From an uncultured Methylococcaceae bacterium (GTDB taxonomy: Bacteria > Pseudomonadota > Gammaproteobacteria > Methylococcales > Methylomonadaceae), in assembly GCA_903917345.1 (NCBI GenBank), contig CAIXAE010000003.1, positions 1 through 64,000 on the forward strand: DNA of 64,000 bases, in the 5' to 3' direction. The notes below the pieces were generated by a model. It saw nothing but the letters and a program-made list of their open reading frames with translations, ran no database searches and had not been told where the DNA came from. Below are positions 8,022-16,622 of the stretch, piece after piece. The position numbers were made by a program, and so were the translations under genes. The stretch's first letter is position 1, and the number at the start of each line of letters is the position of its first letter.

Positions 8022-9944
8022 TTAGTCTTTTTTAACTTCTTCAAACTCAGCATCAACAACGTTGTCATCAGCATGTGCAGAAGAAGCGCCTTCTGCTTGA
8101 TGTGCTTCACCACCTTCTGCGCCTGCTTTTTGAGCATAAGCACGTTCAGCGAGTTTGCCTGCTAATTCAGTTAATGCAGTTGTTTTAGCTTCGATGTCGT
8201 CTTTGTCTTCGCCTTTAACTGCTTCTTTTAAGGCTTCAAGACCACTTTCAATACCCGCTTTTTCGTCTGCATCGACTTGATCAGCAAATTCTTTAAGTGA
8301 TTTTTCAGTTGCGTTAATCATGCCTTCTGCATGGTTACGTGCATGCACTAATTCAGTTAATTTACGATCTTCATCCGCATGCGCTTCAGCATCTTTAATC
8401 ATACGATCAACTTCTTCATCAGATAAACCACTTGATGCTTTAATAACGATCGATTGTTTTTTACCTGTCGCTTTATCTTTAGCCGATACGTTTAAGATAC
8501 CATTTGCATCGATGTCAAAAGACACTTCAATTTGTGGCACACCCCGTGAAGCCGGTGGAATGTCAGCTAAATCAAAACGACCTAATGATTTGTTCGCAGC
8601 TGCTTTTTCACGTTCACCTTGTAACACATGGATAGTCACGGCAGTTTGGTTGTCATCTGCTGTTGAGAATACTTGTGCTGCATTGGTTGGGATAGTGGTA
8701 TTTTTTTCAATTAACTTAGTCATAATGCCGCCCATTGTTTCGATACCTAGAGACAATGGAATAACGTCTAATAATAAGACGTCTTTAACGTCACCCGCTA
8801 ATACACCCGCTTGAATCGCTGCGCCTAAGGCAACCGCTTCATCTGGGTTAACGTCTTTACGAGGCTCTTGACCAAAGATGTCTTTAACCATCTCTTGAAC
8901 TTTTGGCATACGTGTTTGACCACCTACCAAAATAACGTCGTTAATTTCTGATGCTTTAACGCCCGCATCTTTAAGCGCCATTTCACAAGGGCCTTTAGTG
9001 CGGTTAATGAGTTCTTCTACTAAAGACTCTAATTTTGCACGGGTTAATTTAACATTTAAATGTTTAGGGCCAGTCGCATCTGCAGTGATGTACGGTAAGT
9101 TAACATCGGTTTGTTGGCTTGAAGATAATTCAATTTTTGCTTTTTCTGCTGCTTCTTTTAAACGTTGTAAAGCTAATGGGTCATTGTGTACGTCTACGCC
9201 ACTGTCTTTTTTAAATTCAGCTGCAAGGAATTCGATAATTCTTGAGTCAAAATCTTCACCACCTAAGAAAGTGTCACCGTTGGTTGATAACACTTCAAAT
9301 TGATGTTCACCATCAATTTCAGCGATTTCGATGATTGAGATATCAAATGTACCGCCACCTAAGTCATAAACAGCAATTTTAGTATCGCCTTTAGGTTTGT
9401 CCATACCAAAAGCTAATGCTGATGCAGTAGGCTCGTTGATGATACGTTTAACTTCTAAGCCTGCAATACGGCCAGCATCTTTAGTCGCTTGGCGTTGTGA
9501 GTCATTGAAATAAGCAGGAACCGTGATAACGGCTTCTGTGACGGGTTCACCTAAATACGCTTCAGCATCTTTTTTTAACTTCATTAAGATACGCGCTGAA
9601 ATTTCAGGTGATGCCATTTTTTTACCATGGACTTCTACCCATGCATCACCGTTTTCTGCTTCAACGATGTTGTAAGGTACCATTTTGATGTCTTTTTGAA
9701 CTGCGTCGTCTTTGAAGCGACGACCGATTAAACGTTTGATAGCGAAAAGTGTGTTTTTAGGGTTAGTCACCGCTTGGCGTTTTGCTGATTGGCCTACTAA
9801 CACTTCGTCATCACTGCTGAAGGCAATGATAGAAGGGGTTGTACGAGCACCTTCACTGTTTTCTATTACTTTTGCAACACCGTTTTCTAATACGGCTACA
9901 CACGAGTTTGTTGTTCCTAAATCTATGCCAATTATCTTAGCCAT
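8022..9944 (-). CDS. dnaK: Chaperone DnaK (Hsp70)
   Basis: A 640-residue Hsp70 that binds exposed hydrophobic segments in an ATP-driven cycle with DnaJ and GrpE. The nucleotide-binding domain starts [13 protein letters not shown] (residues 6-18) and has the [11 protein letters not shown] phosphate motif. The [15 protein letters not shown] interdomain linker is near 385-400. The substrate-binding domain and helical lid follow, ending in an EFEEVKKD tail like the EEVD-type tails of bacterial DnaK. Start: ATG at 9944 with GGAG seven bases upstream. It is the third gene of the HrcA operon. Confidence 0.99.
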   Translation of the reverse strand: MAKIIGIDLGTTNSCVAVLENGVAKVIENSEGARTTPSIIAFSSDDEVLVGQSAKRQAVTNPKNTLFAIKRLIGRRFKDDAVQKDIKMVPYNIVEAENGDAWVEVHGKKMASPEISARILMKLKKDAEAYLGEPVTEAVITVPAYFNDSQRQATKDAGRIAGLEVKRIINEPTASALAFGMDKPKGDTKIAVYDLGGGTFDISIIEIAEIDGEHQFEVLSTNGDTFLGGEDFDSRIIEFLAAEFKKDSGVDVHNDPLALQRLKEAAEKAKIELSSSQQTDVNLPYITADATGPKHLNVKLTRAKLESLVEELINRTKGPCEMALKDAGVKASEINDVILVGGQTRMPKVQEMVKDIFGQEPRKDVNPDEAVALGAAIQAGVLAGDVKDVLLLDVIPLSLGIETMGGIMTKLIEKNTTIPTNAAQVFSTADDNQTAVTIHVLQGEREKAAANKSLGRFDLADIPPASRGVPQIEVSFDIDANGILNVSAKDKATGKKQSIVIKASSGLSDEEVDRMIKDAEAHADEDRKLTELVHARNHAEGMINATEKSLKEFADQVDADEKAGIESGLEALKEAVKGEDKDDIEAKTTALTELAGKLAERAYAQKAGAEGGEAHQAEGASSAHADDNVVDAEFEEVKKD

Positions 9945-10021
9945 TGAATACTCCAGAATAAATTTGTTTAGTTATGTAAAAAGTTGTTTGCAATATGGGG
10001 ACTGTTTTAGGGTGTTCAAGT

Positions 10022-10606
10022 CTATGAATTATTTTCAGGTGCTTTTGCTACCACCACCATGGCAGGGCGCAATAAACGACCATTTAAGGTGTAACCTTTT
10101 TGGAATACGTTAATCACTGTATTCGGTTCTGCACCTTCTTGTTCTTGCATTAACATGGCTTGATGATGTTCGGGATTAAAAGCTTGTCCGATAGGATCAA
10201 CGGCTACGATGTTAAATTTTGAAAATAAGGCTTCGAATTGTTTAATGGTTAATTCACTACCTTCACGGAATTTTTGAACTTCTTCACTGTCGCCAGTGGC
10301 GGCTTGTAAGCCGAGTACGACACTATCAAATACCGGTAATAGCTCTTTACCAAAATTGGTGAGGGCAAATTTATGGGTATCTTCTAGGTCTTTTTGAGTT
10401 CTTCTTTTTAGATTTTCCATTTCTGCTTGAGTGCGGACTGCTTTATCCCAAGCTTCATGTGCTTTTTGTTTGGTTTCTTCTAATTCTTGTTTGAGCTCTT
10501 CGACGGTATATTCGTGTTCTCCTATTTCTGTATGAGAATCTTCTGTTTGCTCAGATTCAGCTTCAACTTCAATTTGTGTCTCAGGTAGTTCCTGATCAGT
10601 ACTCAT
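10022..10606 (-). CDS. grpE: Nucleotide exchange factor GrpE
   Basis: A 194-residue DnaK co-chaperone that releases ADP from DnaK. It has an acidic N-terminus, a long coiled-coil helix (about residues 30-85, ELKQELEETKQKAHEAWDKA), and a C-terminal beta domain with FNPEHHQAMLMQ and VINVFQKGYTLNGRLLRPAMVVVAK, the GrpE signature. ATG at 10606 is preceded by AAGGA. It sits between hrcA and dnaK. Confidence 0.98.
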   Translation of the reverse strand: MSTDQELPETQIEVEAESEQTEDSHTEIGEHEYTVEELKQELEETKQKAHEAWDKAVRTQAEMENLKRRTQKDLEDTHKFALTNFGKELLPVFDSVVLGLQAATGDSEEVQKFREGSELTIKQFEALFSKFNIVAVDPIGQAFNPEHHQAMLMQEQEGAEPNTVINVFQKGYTLNGRLLRPAMVVVAKAPENNS

Positions 10607-10668
10607 GTTATGGATCCTTAAGTGATTTTAATAGTGTGCTTAATGGCACAGATAAAAAGTTTTATCTA

Positions 10669-11724
10669 TCATGGGGTCGTTGTTTTTGGATTCAAGGCAG
10701 CGCCTAATAATTTTGCTGTGACATCGACATAGGGAATAATTTTTTCATAAGCCATGCGCGTGGGGCCTATAACGCCTAATACACCTACGATCTCATCATT
10801 AACAGAATAAGAAGAGGTGACTAAGCTGCATTGGTCAAACGCTTGGTAGCCAGATTCTTTACCAATAAAAATTTGTACGCCATCGGCTTTCATAGATTGA
10901 TCTAATAAGTGGATGACATCACTTTTATGGCTAAAGGCTTCAAAGAGGCTTCTGAGGTGGTCTCGATTTGATAATTCAGAAAAGCCCATTAAGTTGGTTT
11001 CACCGCTTAAGACATAGTCATCTTTTTGATGACCCGCTTCAAACGTTAGTTTTGCTATTTTTAGCGCATCTAACATGGCTTGGTTAGTGCGTTCTTGCTC
11101 GAGTTGTAAGTCTTTTAAAAGCGCTGATTTAACGGCCGCTAAATTATGGCCGGCATAGAGCGAGTTAAGGTAGTTAGCCGCTTGTTGGAGTTCTGCGGCG
11201 TTAAATACTTTATCGGTGTGTATGACTTTGTTGTGTACTTCTTGTTCGTTAGTTACAAAGATAACGAGTACGCGATTATGCGATAAAGGTAGAAATTCGA
11301 TATGTCTTAAATAGACCGCTTCTCGTTTGGGCAGTGTAACAACACCCGCCATGTTGGTGAGGTCTGATATTAAGCGTGATGCGGCGCCAATCATGTTATT
11401 GGGGTCATCATTTTCTGACAAGCCTAAAGATATTTGCGCTAAATCTTTTGCATCTATGGGTTTTACAGTCAGTAGGCTGTCTACAAATAAACGGTAGCCG
11501 CTGACGGTGGGTATGCGTCCTGCTGAGGTATGGGGAGAATGGATTAGGCCTAGGTCTTCTAGGTCTGCCATTACGTTTCTAATAGTCGCAGGGCTTAGGT
11601 TAAGTTCGGAGTCTTTGGATAGTATGCGTGAGCCAACGGGTTGGCCGTCATGAATATAACGCTCAACTAATGTCTTGAGTAATTGTAACGAACGATCATT
11701 TAAGTCTTGATTATTAAGGCTCAC
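10669..11724 (-). CDS. hrcA: Heat-inducible transcription repressor HrcA
   Basis: A 351-residue repressor that binds CIRCE operators and is kept active by GroE in known systems. The N-terminal winged helix is about residues 1-75 (GQPVGSRILS, LSPATIRNVMADLEDLGLI). GAF-like and inserted domains follow, ending with VNDEIVGVLGVIGPTRMAYEKIIPYVDVTAKLL. It is the first gene of the operon, and a CIRCE element (11746-11772) lies 22 bases upstream of its ATG, so it should repress itself together with grpE, dnaK and dnaJ. Confidence 0.98.
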   Translation of the reverse strand: MSLNNQDLNDRSLQLLKTLVERYIHDGQPVGSRILSKDSELNLSPATIRNVMADLEDLGLIHSPHTSAGRIPTVSGYRLFVDSLLTVKPIDAKDLAQISLGLSENDDPNNMIGAASRLISDLTNMAGVVTLPKREAVYLRHIEFLPLSHNRVLVIFVTNEQEVHNKVIHTDKVFNAAELQQAANYLNSLYAGHNLAAVKSALLKDLQLEQERTNQAMLDALKIAKLTFEAGHQKDDYVLSGETNLMGFSELSNRDHLRSLFEAFSHKSDVIHLLDQSMKADGVQIFIGKESGYQAFDQCSLVTSSYSVNDEIVGVLGVIGPTRMAYEKIIPYVDVTAKLLGAALNPKTTTP

Positions 11725-11745
11725 TGTAATCCCTGAAAGGCTAAA

Positions 11746-11772
11746 TTAGCACTCTTGATAGGTGAGTGCCAA
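11746..11772 (-). promoter_or_regulatory. CIRCE operator (HrcA-binding site)
   Basis: TTAGCACTC-N9-GAGTGCCAA, matching the CIRCE consensus TTAGCACTC-N9-GAGTGCTAA at all positions but one. It lies directly downstream of the -10 element at 11779-11784, so bound HrcA would block initiation. Confidence 0.95.
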
Positions 11773-11778
11773 TTTAGA

Positions 11779-11807
11779 AAAATAACAGTTCAGGGCTTGC
11801 TTGTCAA
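11779..11807 (-). promoter_or_regulatory. Sigma70-type promoter of the hrcA operon
   Basis: On the minus strand TTGACA (11807-11802), a 17-base spacer and TATTTT (11784-11779). The -35 is perfect and the spacer ideal. No sigma32-type CCCCAT element is evident, so heat induction probably rests on HrcA/CIRCE. Confidence 0.75.
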
Positions 11808-11848
11808 TGAGCGCTCAACAATATCGGTATTGAGGGCAGGGTGTGTTA

Positions 11849-12433
11849 TTAATCGAGATATTCAAAAACAGTGACAATCTGTCTGACGCCCGGTTGAAGT
11901 TTGGTCAGATTAATAATGACTTTGCCTTCATCCCGTTGCACTATACCCATTAGGTAAACAACGCCGTTTTCAGTAATCACTTTAATGGTGTTGGGATCAA
12001 ACTCATGCATGGATCTGATTTGCTTAAAGGCTTTTCTGATGCTTTGCGTGATGAGTTTGTCATTCTCTTGTACGTCTAAACTAATGGGTTCTTCTACGTT
12101 GAGATGATCTTGAATGAGCGTGACATTGGGTATGGCTTGCACTGCTGCGATGACTTTGGCTTTTAACGCTTCTGTGGGGGCTTCGCCTGTTATGAGTGCC
12201 GCGCCATTGTATGCATTAACCGCTGCATGGCAATTTTGTTGTATGTCGCTCGTGTCATTTAATTCTTCAAAGGCTTCTGACTCAATTTTTTTATCAGATA
12301 CAACAACGGCGTGCGGGCGCCTGTCTTTTAATAAGTTTTGTTCTGCGGACGTGTCGGGGGGCGGTGTAAGTGATGAACAGGCCGTTATTAATAGGGTGCT
12401 AAATAAAGTGATGAGGTGTAATGATCTTTTCAT
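11849..12433 (-). CDS. dolP: DolP-like outer-membrane lipoprotein with BON domains
   Basis: A 194-residue lipoprotein with a lipobox LITAC (modified Cys19) and two BON domains (about 45-115 and 120-190; NVTLIQDHLNVEEP, VVYLMGIVQRDEGKVIINLTKLQPGVRQIVTVFEYLD). E. coli DolP (YraP) binds phospholipids at the outer membrane and division site. The order yraN-diaA-dolP is that of E. coli, which supports orthology. It is convergent with nothing; the hrcA operon starts just to its left in the same direction. Confidence 0.88.
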   Translation of the reverse strand: MKRSLHLITLFSTLLITACSSLTPPPDTSAEQNLLKDRRPHAVVVSDKKIESEAFEELNDTSDIQQNCHAAVNAYNGAALITGEAPTEALKAKVIAAVQAIPNVTLIQDHLNVEEPISLDVQENDKLITQSIRKAFKQIRSMHEFDPNTIKVITENGVVYLMGIVQRDEGKVIINLTKLQPGVRQIVTVFEYLD

Positions 12434-12456
12434 GGCTTACCTTTATATAGATAGAC

Positions 12457-13041
12457 TTAACCAAATAGTTGGTGGTCAATTAAATCACATAAACAATGTG
12501 TAATTAAAATCTGAACTTCTTGAATGCGGATGCTGGAGCTCGAGTTTACTCGAATCTCAATGTCTGTTTCATAGAGTAAAGGTGATATTAATCCCCCTTC
12601 ATTGCCTGTTATGGCAATCACTAAAATGTCTTTGTCGTGTGCGGTGGTGATGGCTTTGGCAATATTGCATGAACTGTTGCAATCGGTAAAGAACAGCAGG
12701 ATGTCTCCACTTTGCCCTAACGCTCTTAATTGCTTTGAGAAAACTTCATCATAATGGTAGTCATTAGCCACTGCAGTAATGGTCGCTATGTCAGTTGATA
12801 AGTTAATGGCCGGTAAAGAGGGTCTGTCTCTTTCAAACTGATTGAGCATGGCCGATGAAAATAGTTGTGCTGTGGTGGCTGATCGACCATTACCACAGGT
12901 CAGTATTTTTTTATCATTTAATAGAGCCGAAACGATTTGCTGTGAGGCATACTCAATGAGCTCAGGTAAATACGACAAGGCTTCTTGCTGTGCTTGAATA
13001 CTGTCTGAAAAATTATTAATGATGCGGTCTTGTAGGCTCAT
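12457..13041 (-). CDS. diaA: SIS-domain protein, DiaA-like DnaA initiator-associating protein
   Basis: A 194-residue SIS protein. E. coli DiaA is a tetramer that helps DnaA assemble at oriC; its relative GmhA is sedoheptulose-7-phosphate isomerase. The C-terminal run RIQEVQILITHCLCDLIDHQLFG closely resembles DiaA as I recall it, and the neighbours yraN and dolP agree. The sugar-phosphate loop, usually STSGNS or STRGNS, reads FTDCNSSCN here, so phosphate binding may be lost, in keeping with a non-enzymatic role. GmhA is the alternative identity. Confidence 0.82.
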   Translation of the reverse strand: MSLQDRIINNFSDSIQAQQEALSYLPELIEYASQQIVSALLNDKKILTCGNGRSATTAQLFSSAMLNQFERDRPSLPAINLSTDIATITAVANDYHYDEVFSKQLRALGQSGDILLFFTDCNSSCNIAKAITTAHDKDILVIAITGNEGGLISPLLYETDIEIRVNSSSSIRIQEVQILITHCLCDLIDHQLFG

Positions 13042-13054
13042 GGGGCTCTTTGAG

Positions 13055-13420
13055 TTAAAAGGCGTTTTTTATCCATTCTATTTTGCCGTTACCTGAAATG
13101 GCAATAACGTCAAACCGAATGGCTTGATCTTTCTTTTGTGATGATAAGTAGATTTGTGTAGCTCTTATTATACGTGATTGTTTTGTGCGCGTAATACTCT
13201 CCATGGCACTTCCAAAGCGATCGGATTTTCGATAACGCACTTCCACAATTACTAAGGCATCTTGATCTGTCATGATCAAATCCAGTTCGCCTAGTTTACA
13301 GCGAAAATTTCTCATTACGGGCTTTAGGCCTTGTTCAATAAGATAGTGATGCGCACGCTCTTCTGCATTTTCACCTGACATAAGGTGTGCTGCTTTAGAC
13401 TTAAGCTCAGAAATGGACAC
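13055..13420 (-). CDS. yraN: YraN family (UPF0102) putative endonuclease
   Basis: A 121-residue protein of the UPF0102 family, which has a Holliday-junction-resolvase/restriction-like fold. The motif GAENAEERAHHYLIEQGL-like N-terminus, then CKLGELDLIMTDQDALVIVEVRYR (the E-L-D-L and V-E-V-R/K-Y-R pattern of the nuclease core), is clear. Cellular role is not established. It is the first of three leftward genes (yraN-diaA-dolP), divergent from rsmI. The lpoA gene that usually lies in this interval is absent. Confidence 0.93.
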   Translation of the reverse strand: MSISELKSKAAHLMSGENAEERAHHYLIEQGLKPVMRNFRCKLGELDLIMTDQDALVIVEVRYRKSDRFGSAMESITRTKQSRIIRATQIYLSSQKKDQAIRFDVIAISGNGKIEWIKNAF

Positions 13421-13532
13421 TGATAATCTCCGAAGGGTGATTTTTATGGGGACATTAAAAAAACAAGATACTGATATAATTTGGCTTTATTTCGATAATC
13501 CTAGCTTCTTCTTTATAACACAGGTTCTATTA

Positions 13533-14405
13533 ATGACCGTTTCTAATGTTAATGTTTTTGGCAAGCTGTATGTTGTTGCCACGCCTATAGGTAATTTAGC
13601 CGATATTAGCTTTAGAGCTGTTGAAGTTTTAAAGACCGTTGATATGATTGCAGCTGAGGATACTCGGCATGTGAAGATGCTCTTACAGCATTATGGGATT
13701 ACAAATAAACTGGTTTCATTGCATCAGCATAATGAAGAGAAGGCTTCCGGTGGTTTATTAGAAAAATTACGAGAAGGTTTGTCCATTGCCTTGGTTTCAG
13801 ATGCGGGTACCCCTTTATTAAGTGATCCAGGGATGCCACTTGTTAAATTGGTTAAAGATGCTGGGTTAGATGTGGTGCCAGTGCCAGGCGCTTGCGCTTT
13901 AATTGCGGCTCTGTCGGCAGGGGGATTGCCTGTTACACAGTTTTCATTTGAAGGCTTTTTACCTAGGACGTCATCCGCCCGTAAAGCTTTTTTTTCTGAG
14001 CGTCTTCATCTTACCAAAACTTGGGTTTTTTATGAGTCTTGTCACCGTATTTTAGCTTCTTTGGAAGATATGGCAGAGGTTCTACCATTAGATAGAATGA
14101 TTGTTATTGCAAGAGAAATAACAAAGCTCCATGAGACCATCGTAAAAGTGCCTTTATCGAGAGCATTAGAAATGGTCTCTGAAAACGAGAATATGCGAAA
14201 GGGTGAGTTTGTCGTTATCGTGGACGGGGCCGAAGAGGAGGATAAAAAACAGTTAATGACACTTGAGCAAGAAAAAGTGTTGAGAATTTTATTGCGTGAA
14301 TGTTCTATTAAGACCGCGGTGGCTATGGCGGTTGATATTACAGGTGTTAGAAAGAAAATAGTGTATCAAGCCGCTCTTTTAATTGATCAAGAGAACGACG
14401 GGTAG
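13533..14405 (+). CDS. rsmI: 16S rRNA (cytidine(1402)-2'-O)-methyltransferase RsmI
   Basis: Methylates the ribose of C1402 in 16S rRNA using S-adenosylmethionine. Motifs of the tetrapyrrole-methylase fold are visible: LYVVATPIGNLADISFRA near the start, AAEDTRHVKMLLQHY, LVSDAGTPLLSDPG, and FEGFLPR. I chose ATG at 13533 (MTVSNVNVFGKLYVV), giving 290 residues, the family length. The frame extends upstream to 13413, but that 40-residue extension overlaps the yraN start and looks non-coding. rnpB follows immediately. Confidence 0.96.
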   Translation: MTVSNVNVFGKLYVVATPIGNLADISFRAVEVLKTVDMIAAEDTRHVKMLLQHYGITNKLVSLHQHNEEKASGGLLEKLREGLSIALVSDAGTPLLSDPGMPLVKLVKDAGLDVVPVPGACALIAALSAGGLPVTQFSFEGFLPRTSSARKAFFSERLHLTKTWVFYESCHRILASLEDMAEVLPLDRMIVIAREITKLHETIVKVPLSRALEMVSENENMRKGEFVVIVDGAEEEDKKQLMTLEQEKVLRILLRECSIKTAVAMAVDITGVRKKIVYQAALLIDQENDG

Positions 14406-14450
14406 CCTTATTGATCTTGGCATGAATTCGCTTTGCTTTCTTGAATGCAG

Positions 14451-14456
14451 TATACT
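14451..14456 (+). promoter_or_regulatory. Likely -10 element of rnpB
   Basis: TATACT lies 7-8 bases upstream of the predicted 5' end of RNase P RNA. No good -35 hexamer is found at normal spacing, so the promoter call rests on the -10 and its position. Confidence 0.45.
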
Positions 14457-14463
14457 GGGCGGC

Positions 14464-14818
14464 GAGAGAGTTGGCTGGACAGTCGCTGTTTTATCGATAA
14501 GATAAGATGGAGGAAAGTCCGGGCTCCATTGGGCAGGGTGCCAGGTAACGCCTGGGAGGCGTGAGCCTACGGAAAGTGCCGCAGAAAATAAACCGCCTAG
14601 CATTTTATGTTAGGTAAGGGTGAAAAGGTGCGGTAAGAGCGCACCGCGCAACTGGTAACAGGAGTGGCATGGTAAACCCCACCCGGAGCAAGATCAAATA
14701 GAGGGACAGACGCGTGGCCCGCGCGGTCCCTGGGTAGATTGCTTGAGCTGCAGGGTGATCTGCAGCCTAGATGAATGACTGTTCACGACAGAACCCGGCT
14801 TATAGGCTAACTCTTTCT
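14464..14818 (+). ncRNA. rnpB: RNase P RNA, class A
   Basis: The catalytic RNA that trims the 5' leader from pre-tRNAs. Diagnostic conserved blocks are present: GAGGAAAGTCCGGGCTCC near 14510-14528, GGTAAACCCCACCCGGAGCA near 14671-14690, and ACAGAACCCGGCTTA near the 3' end. The termini pair (GAGAGAGTTGGC at 14464 with GGCTAACTCTTTC at the 3' end) to form helix P1. The length of about 355 nt is normal. The end is followed by a T-rich stretch that should terminate transcription. Exact ends are accurate to a few bases. Confidence 0.97.
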
Positions 14819-15124
14819 TTTTATTCTATAGTTAATGAGCTACCTGACTCATTATGTTAATTTTATTAAGCGTGATGTTAATGCTTAGTTTCTACAAAAA
14901 TTATCAACGTCCATCGTTGCGGTAATTTTCTTCTTTTTTTGTATCCCCCCTAAAAATAAAGTTGATGCGGTTTATTGACTCATACTTAATGTGCTTTATT
15001 AATAGTTTTGATTAAACATCTGATAACGCGCGCTATTTATTTTGCATTTTTTTGCCTGTTTTTTTCTCCCTCAAAAGTGACGTAAGTCATTGTCAAAAAA
15101 GAAAGAGTTTAAGTAAAAACCTTC
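14819..15124. other. Intergenic region between rnpB and the mra promoter
   Basis: About 300 AT-rich bases. A small AATGAG/CTCATT hairpin lies near 14832-14854, just past rnpB. Nothing else recognisable is seen before the promoter at 15125. Confidence 0.4.
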
Positions 15125-15153
15125 TTGACTATAGACGAAATGGAATTTATAGT
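15125..15153 (+). promoter_or_regulatory. Sigma70 promoter of the mra/dcw cluster
   Basis: TTGACT (15125-15130), a 17-base spacer, and TATAGT (15148-15153): one mismatch to consensus in each hexamer. It lies about 60 bases upstream of mraZ, and the MraZ boxes begin inside its -10. Confidence 0.8.
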
Positions 15154-15190
15154 GGCCACAAGTGGTAAAAAGTGGTGAAAAATGGTTTTT
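15151..15190 (+). promoter_or_regulatory. MraZ-binding direct repeats
   Basis: Three perfect copies of AGTGG and one AATGG occur exactly every 10 bases (starts at 15151, 15161, 15171 and 15181). In E. coli MraZ binds TGGGN boxes with 5-base spacers (10-bp period) upstream of its own gene. Period, position and core agree, so autoregulation by MraZ is likely. The repeats overlap the -10 and the transcription start. Confidence 0.8.
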
Positions 15191-15214
15191 TATTGATGAT
15201 ATCTGGAGTCAATT

Positions 15215-15682
15215 TTGTTTCGAGGAATTAGTTCAATTAATTTAGACGATAAAGGTCGTCTTGCAGTTCCTACCCGTTATCGGGAAGAGCTACAGGATTG
15301 CTGTGAGCGTCAAATGATTGTTACGGTTGCCGTAAACGAAAGATGTATTGGGGAAACAGGCTGTTTATGGCTTTATCCTTTGCCAGAGTGGGAACATCTT
15401 GAGCAAACCATCAGTAAATTACCTACTTTAAATAAAACCGCAGGCAAGTTAAGACGTTTTTTGATTGGAAATGCATCTGAATGTGAGATGGATGGACAGG
15501 GTCGATTGTTGTTACCTGAAAAACTAAGAAAATTTGCTGAAATGGATAAAAAGATCGTCCTTGTCGGTCAACTTAATAAGTTTGAAATCTGGAATGAAGA
15601 TGCATGGACGGCTAAAGAACAAGAATGGCTGAAAGGCGATGATGATGAAGGTCTAGAAGAGTTAGGCACTTTATCTTTTTAA
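15215..15682 (+). CDS. mraZ: Transcriptional regulator MraZ
   Basis: A 155-residue protein with two SpoVT/AbrB-like repeats, seen as NLDDKGRLAVPTRYRE (about 9-24) and CEMDGQGRLLLPEKLR (about 89-104). It represses the dcw operon by binding the 10-bp boxes upstream. The start is TTG at 15215 (MFRGISS), with GGAG six bases upstream; no ATG fits. It is the first gene of the cluster, 13 bases before rsmH. Confidence 0.97.
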   Translation: MFRGISSINLDDKGRLAVPTRYREELQDCCERQMIVTVAVNERCIGETGCLWLYPLPEWEHLEQTISKLPTLNKTAGKLRRFLIGNASECEMDGQGRLLLPEKLRKFAEMDKKIVLVGQLNKFEIWNEDAWTAKEQEWLKGDDDEGLEELGTLSF

Positions 15683-15695
15683 CACGGGAGTTTTG

Positions 15696-16622
15696 ATGGA
15701 ACATCTGCCCGTTATGTATGCTGAAGCTCTGCAACATTTGGCGATTAAAAAAGACGGTATTTATCTCGATTGTACTTTTGGTCGGGGTGGGCACAGTCAA
15801 GGTATTTTGGCTCAGTTGGGGCAAGAGGGTCAGTTAATAGCATTTGATCGTGATCTTGATGCCGTTAATTCAGAATATGCAAAAGCTTTGCTGGTTGATC
15901 AAAGATTTAAGTTAATACACAGTTGTTTTTCTCAATTAGAAAGTCAGCTTGATAGTTTAGGCTTACTTGGAAAAATTGATGGCATTTTGATGGATTTAGG
16001 GGTGTCTTCACCTCAGCTTGATAATCCTGAAAGAGGTTTTAGTTTTTTAAGGGAAGGACCATTAGATATGCGTATGGATGAGTCGAGTGGACTCTCTGCA
16101 GAGCAATGGTTAGACAGTGTTGACGAGAAAGATCTGGTTAAAGTTTTATTTGAGTACGGTGAAGAAAAGTTTGCCCGCCGTATTGCTAAAGCGATTGTTG
16201 AGAGAAGGGTTGAAAGCCCTATCACTACAACTAAACAATTGGCCAGTCTTATTGAGGATGTCATTCCTATGAGGGAAAAAAATAAACATCCCGCAACAAG
16301 GACATTTCAGGCCATACGAATTGAAGTGAATAAAGAGTTAGAAGAGCTTAAATTAGTACTAGAACAATCGGCAAGAGTTTTAGACAAGGGCGGTCGATTA
16401 GTTGCAATTTCTTTTCATTCTTTAGAGGACAGAATAGTAAAGCGTTTTATAAGAGATGAATCGGGTGCGAAATATGATCCGGGTAAGTTTCCAGTTAAAG
16501 AGGCAGATATTACTAAAGGCGTTTTAAAGAAGGTAGGCAAGGCTTATAAAGCGGGTGAATTAGAAGTAAAACAAAACCCAAGAGCTAGAAGTGCCGTTAT
16601 GAGAGTCGCAGAGAGAGTTTAA
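15696..16622 (+). CDS. rsmH: 16S rRNA (cytosine(1402)-N4)-methyltransferase RsmH
   Basis: Methylates N4 of C1402 in 16S rRNA; together with RsmI, also in this window, it gives m4Cm1402. Motifs: the SAM site DCTFGRGGHSQGIL, then DGILMDLGVSSPQLDNPERGFSF, and IEVNKELEELK. The start is ATG 15696 (MEHLPVMYAEAL) with GGGAG five bases upstream; a TTG directly before it is less likely. It is 308 residues, normal length, and abuts ftsL. Confidence 0.97.
   Translation: MEHLPVMYAEALQHLAIKKDGIYLDCTFGRGGHSQGILAQLGQEGQLIAFDRDLDAVNSEYAKALLVDQRFKLIHSCFSQLESQLDSLGLLGKIDGILMDLGVSSPQLDNPERGFSFLREGPLDMRMDESSGLSAEQWLDSVDEKDLVKVLFEYGEEKFARRIAKAIVERRVESPITTTKQLASLIEDVIPMREKNKHPATRTFQAIRIEVNKELEELKLVLEQSARVLDKGGRLVAISFHSLEDRIVKRFIRDESGAKYDPGKFPVKEADITKGVLKKVGKAYKAGELEVKQNPRARSAVMRVAERV

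Noticed and set aside
8320-8814. 164-residue open frame on the plus strand inside dnaK
   Set aside because: It lies wholly antisense to a strongly conserved dnaK, has no recognisable domain, and is explained by codon bias of the sense gene.
13413-13532. 40-residue N-terminal extension of RsmI
   Set aside because: It overlaps the yraN start, is not family-like, and ATG 13533 gives the normal length.
14379-14603. 74-residue minus-strand frame over the rsmI end and rnpB
   Set aside because: It overlaps conserved RNase P RNA positions and has no protein family features.
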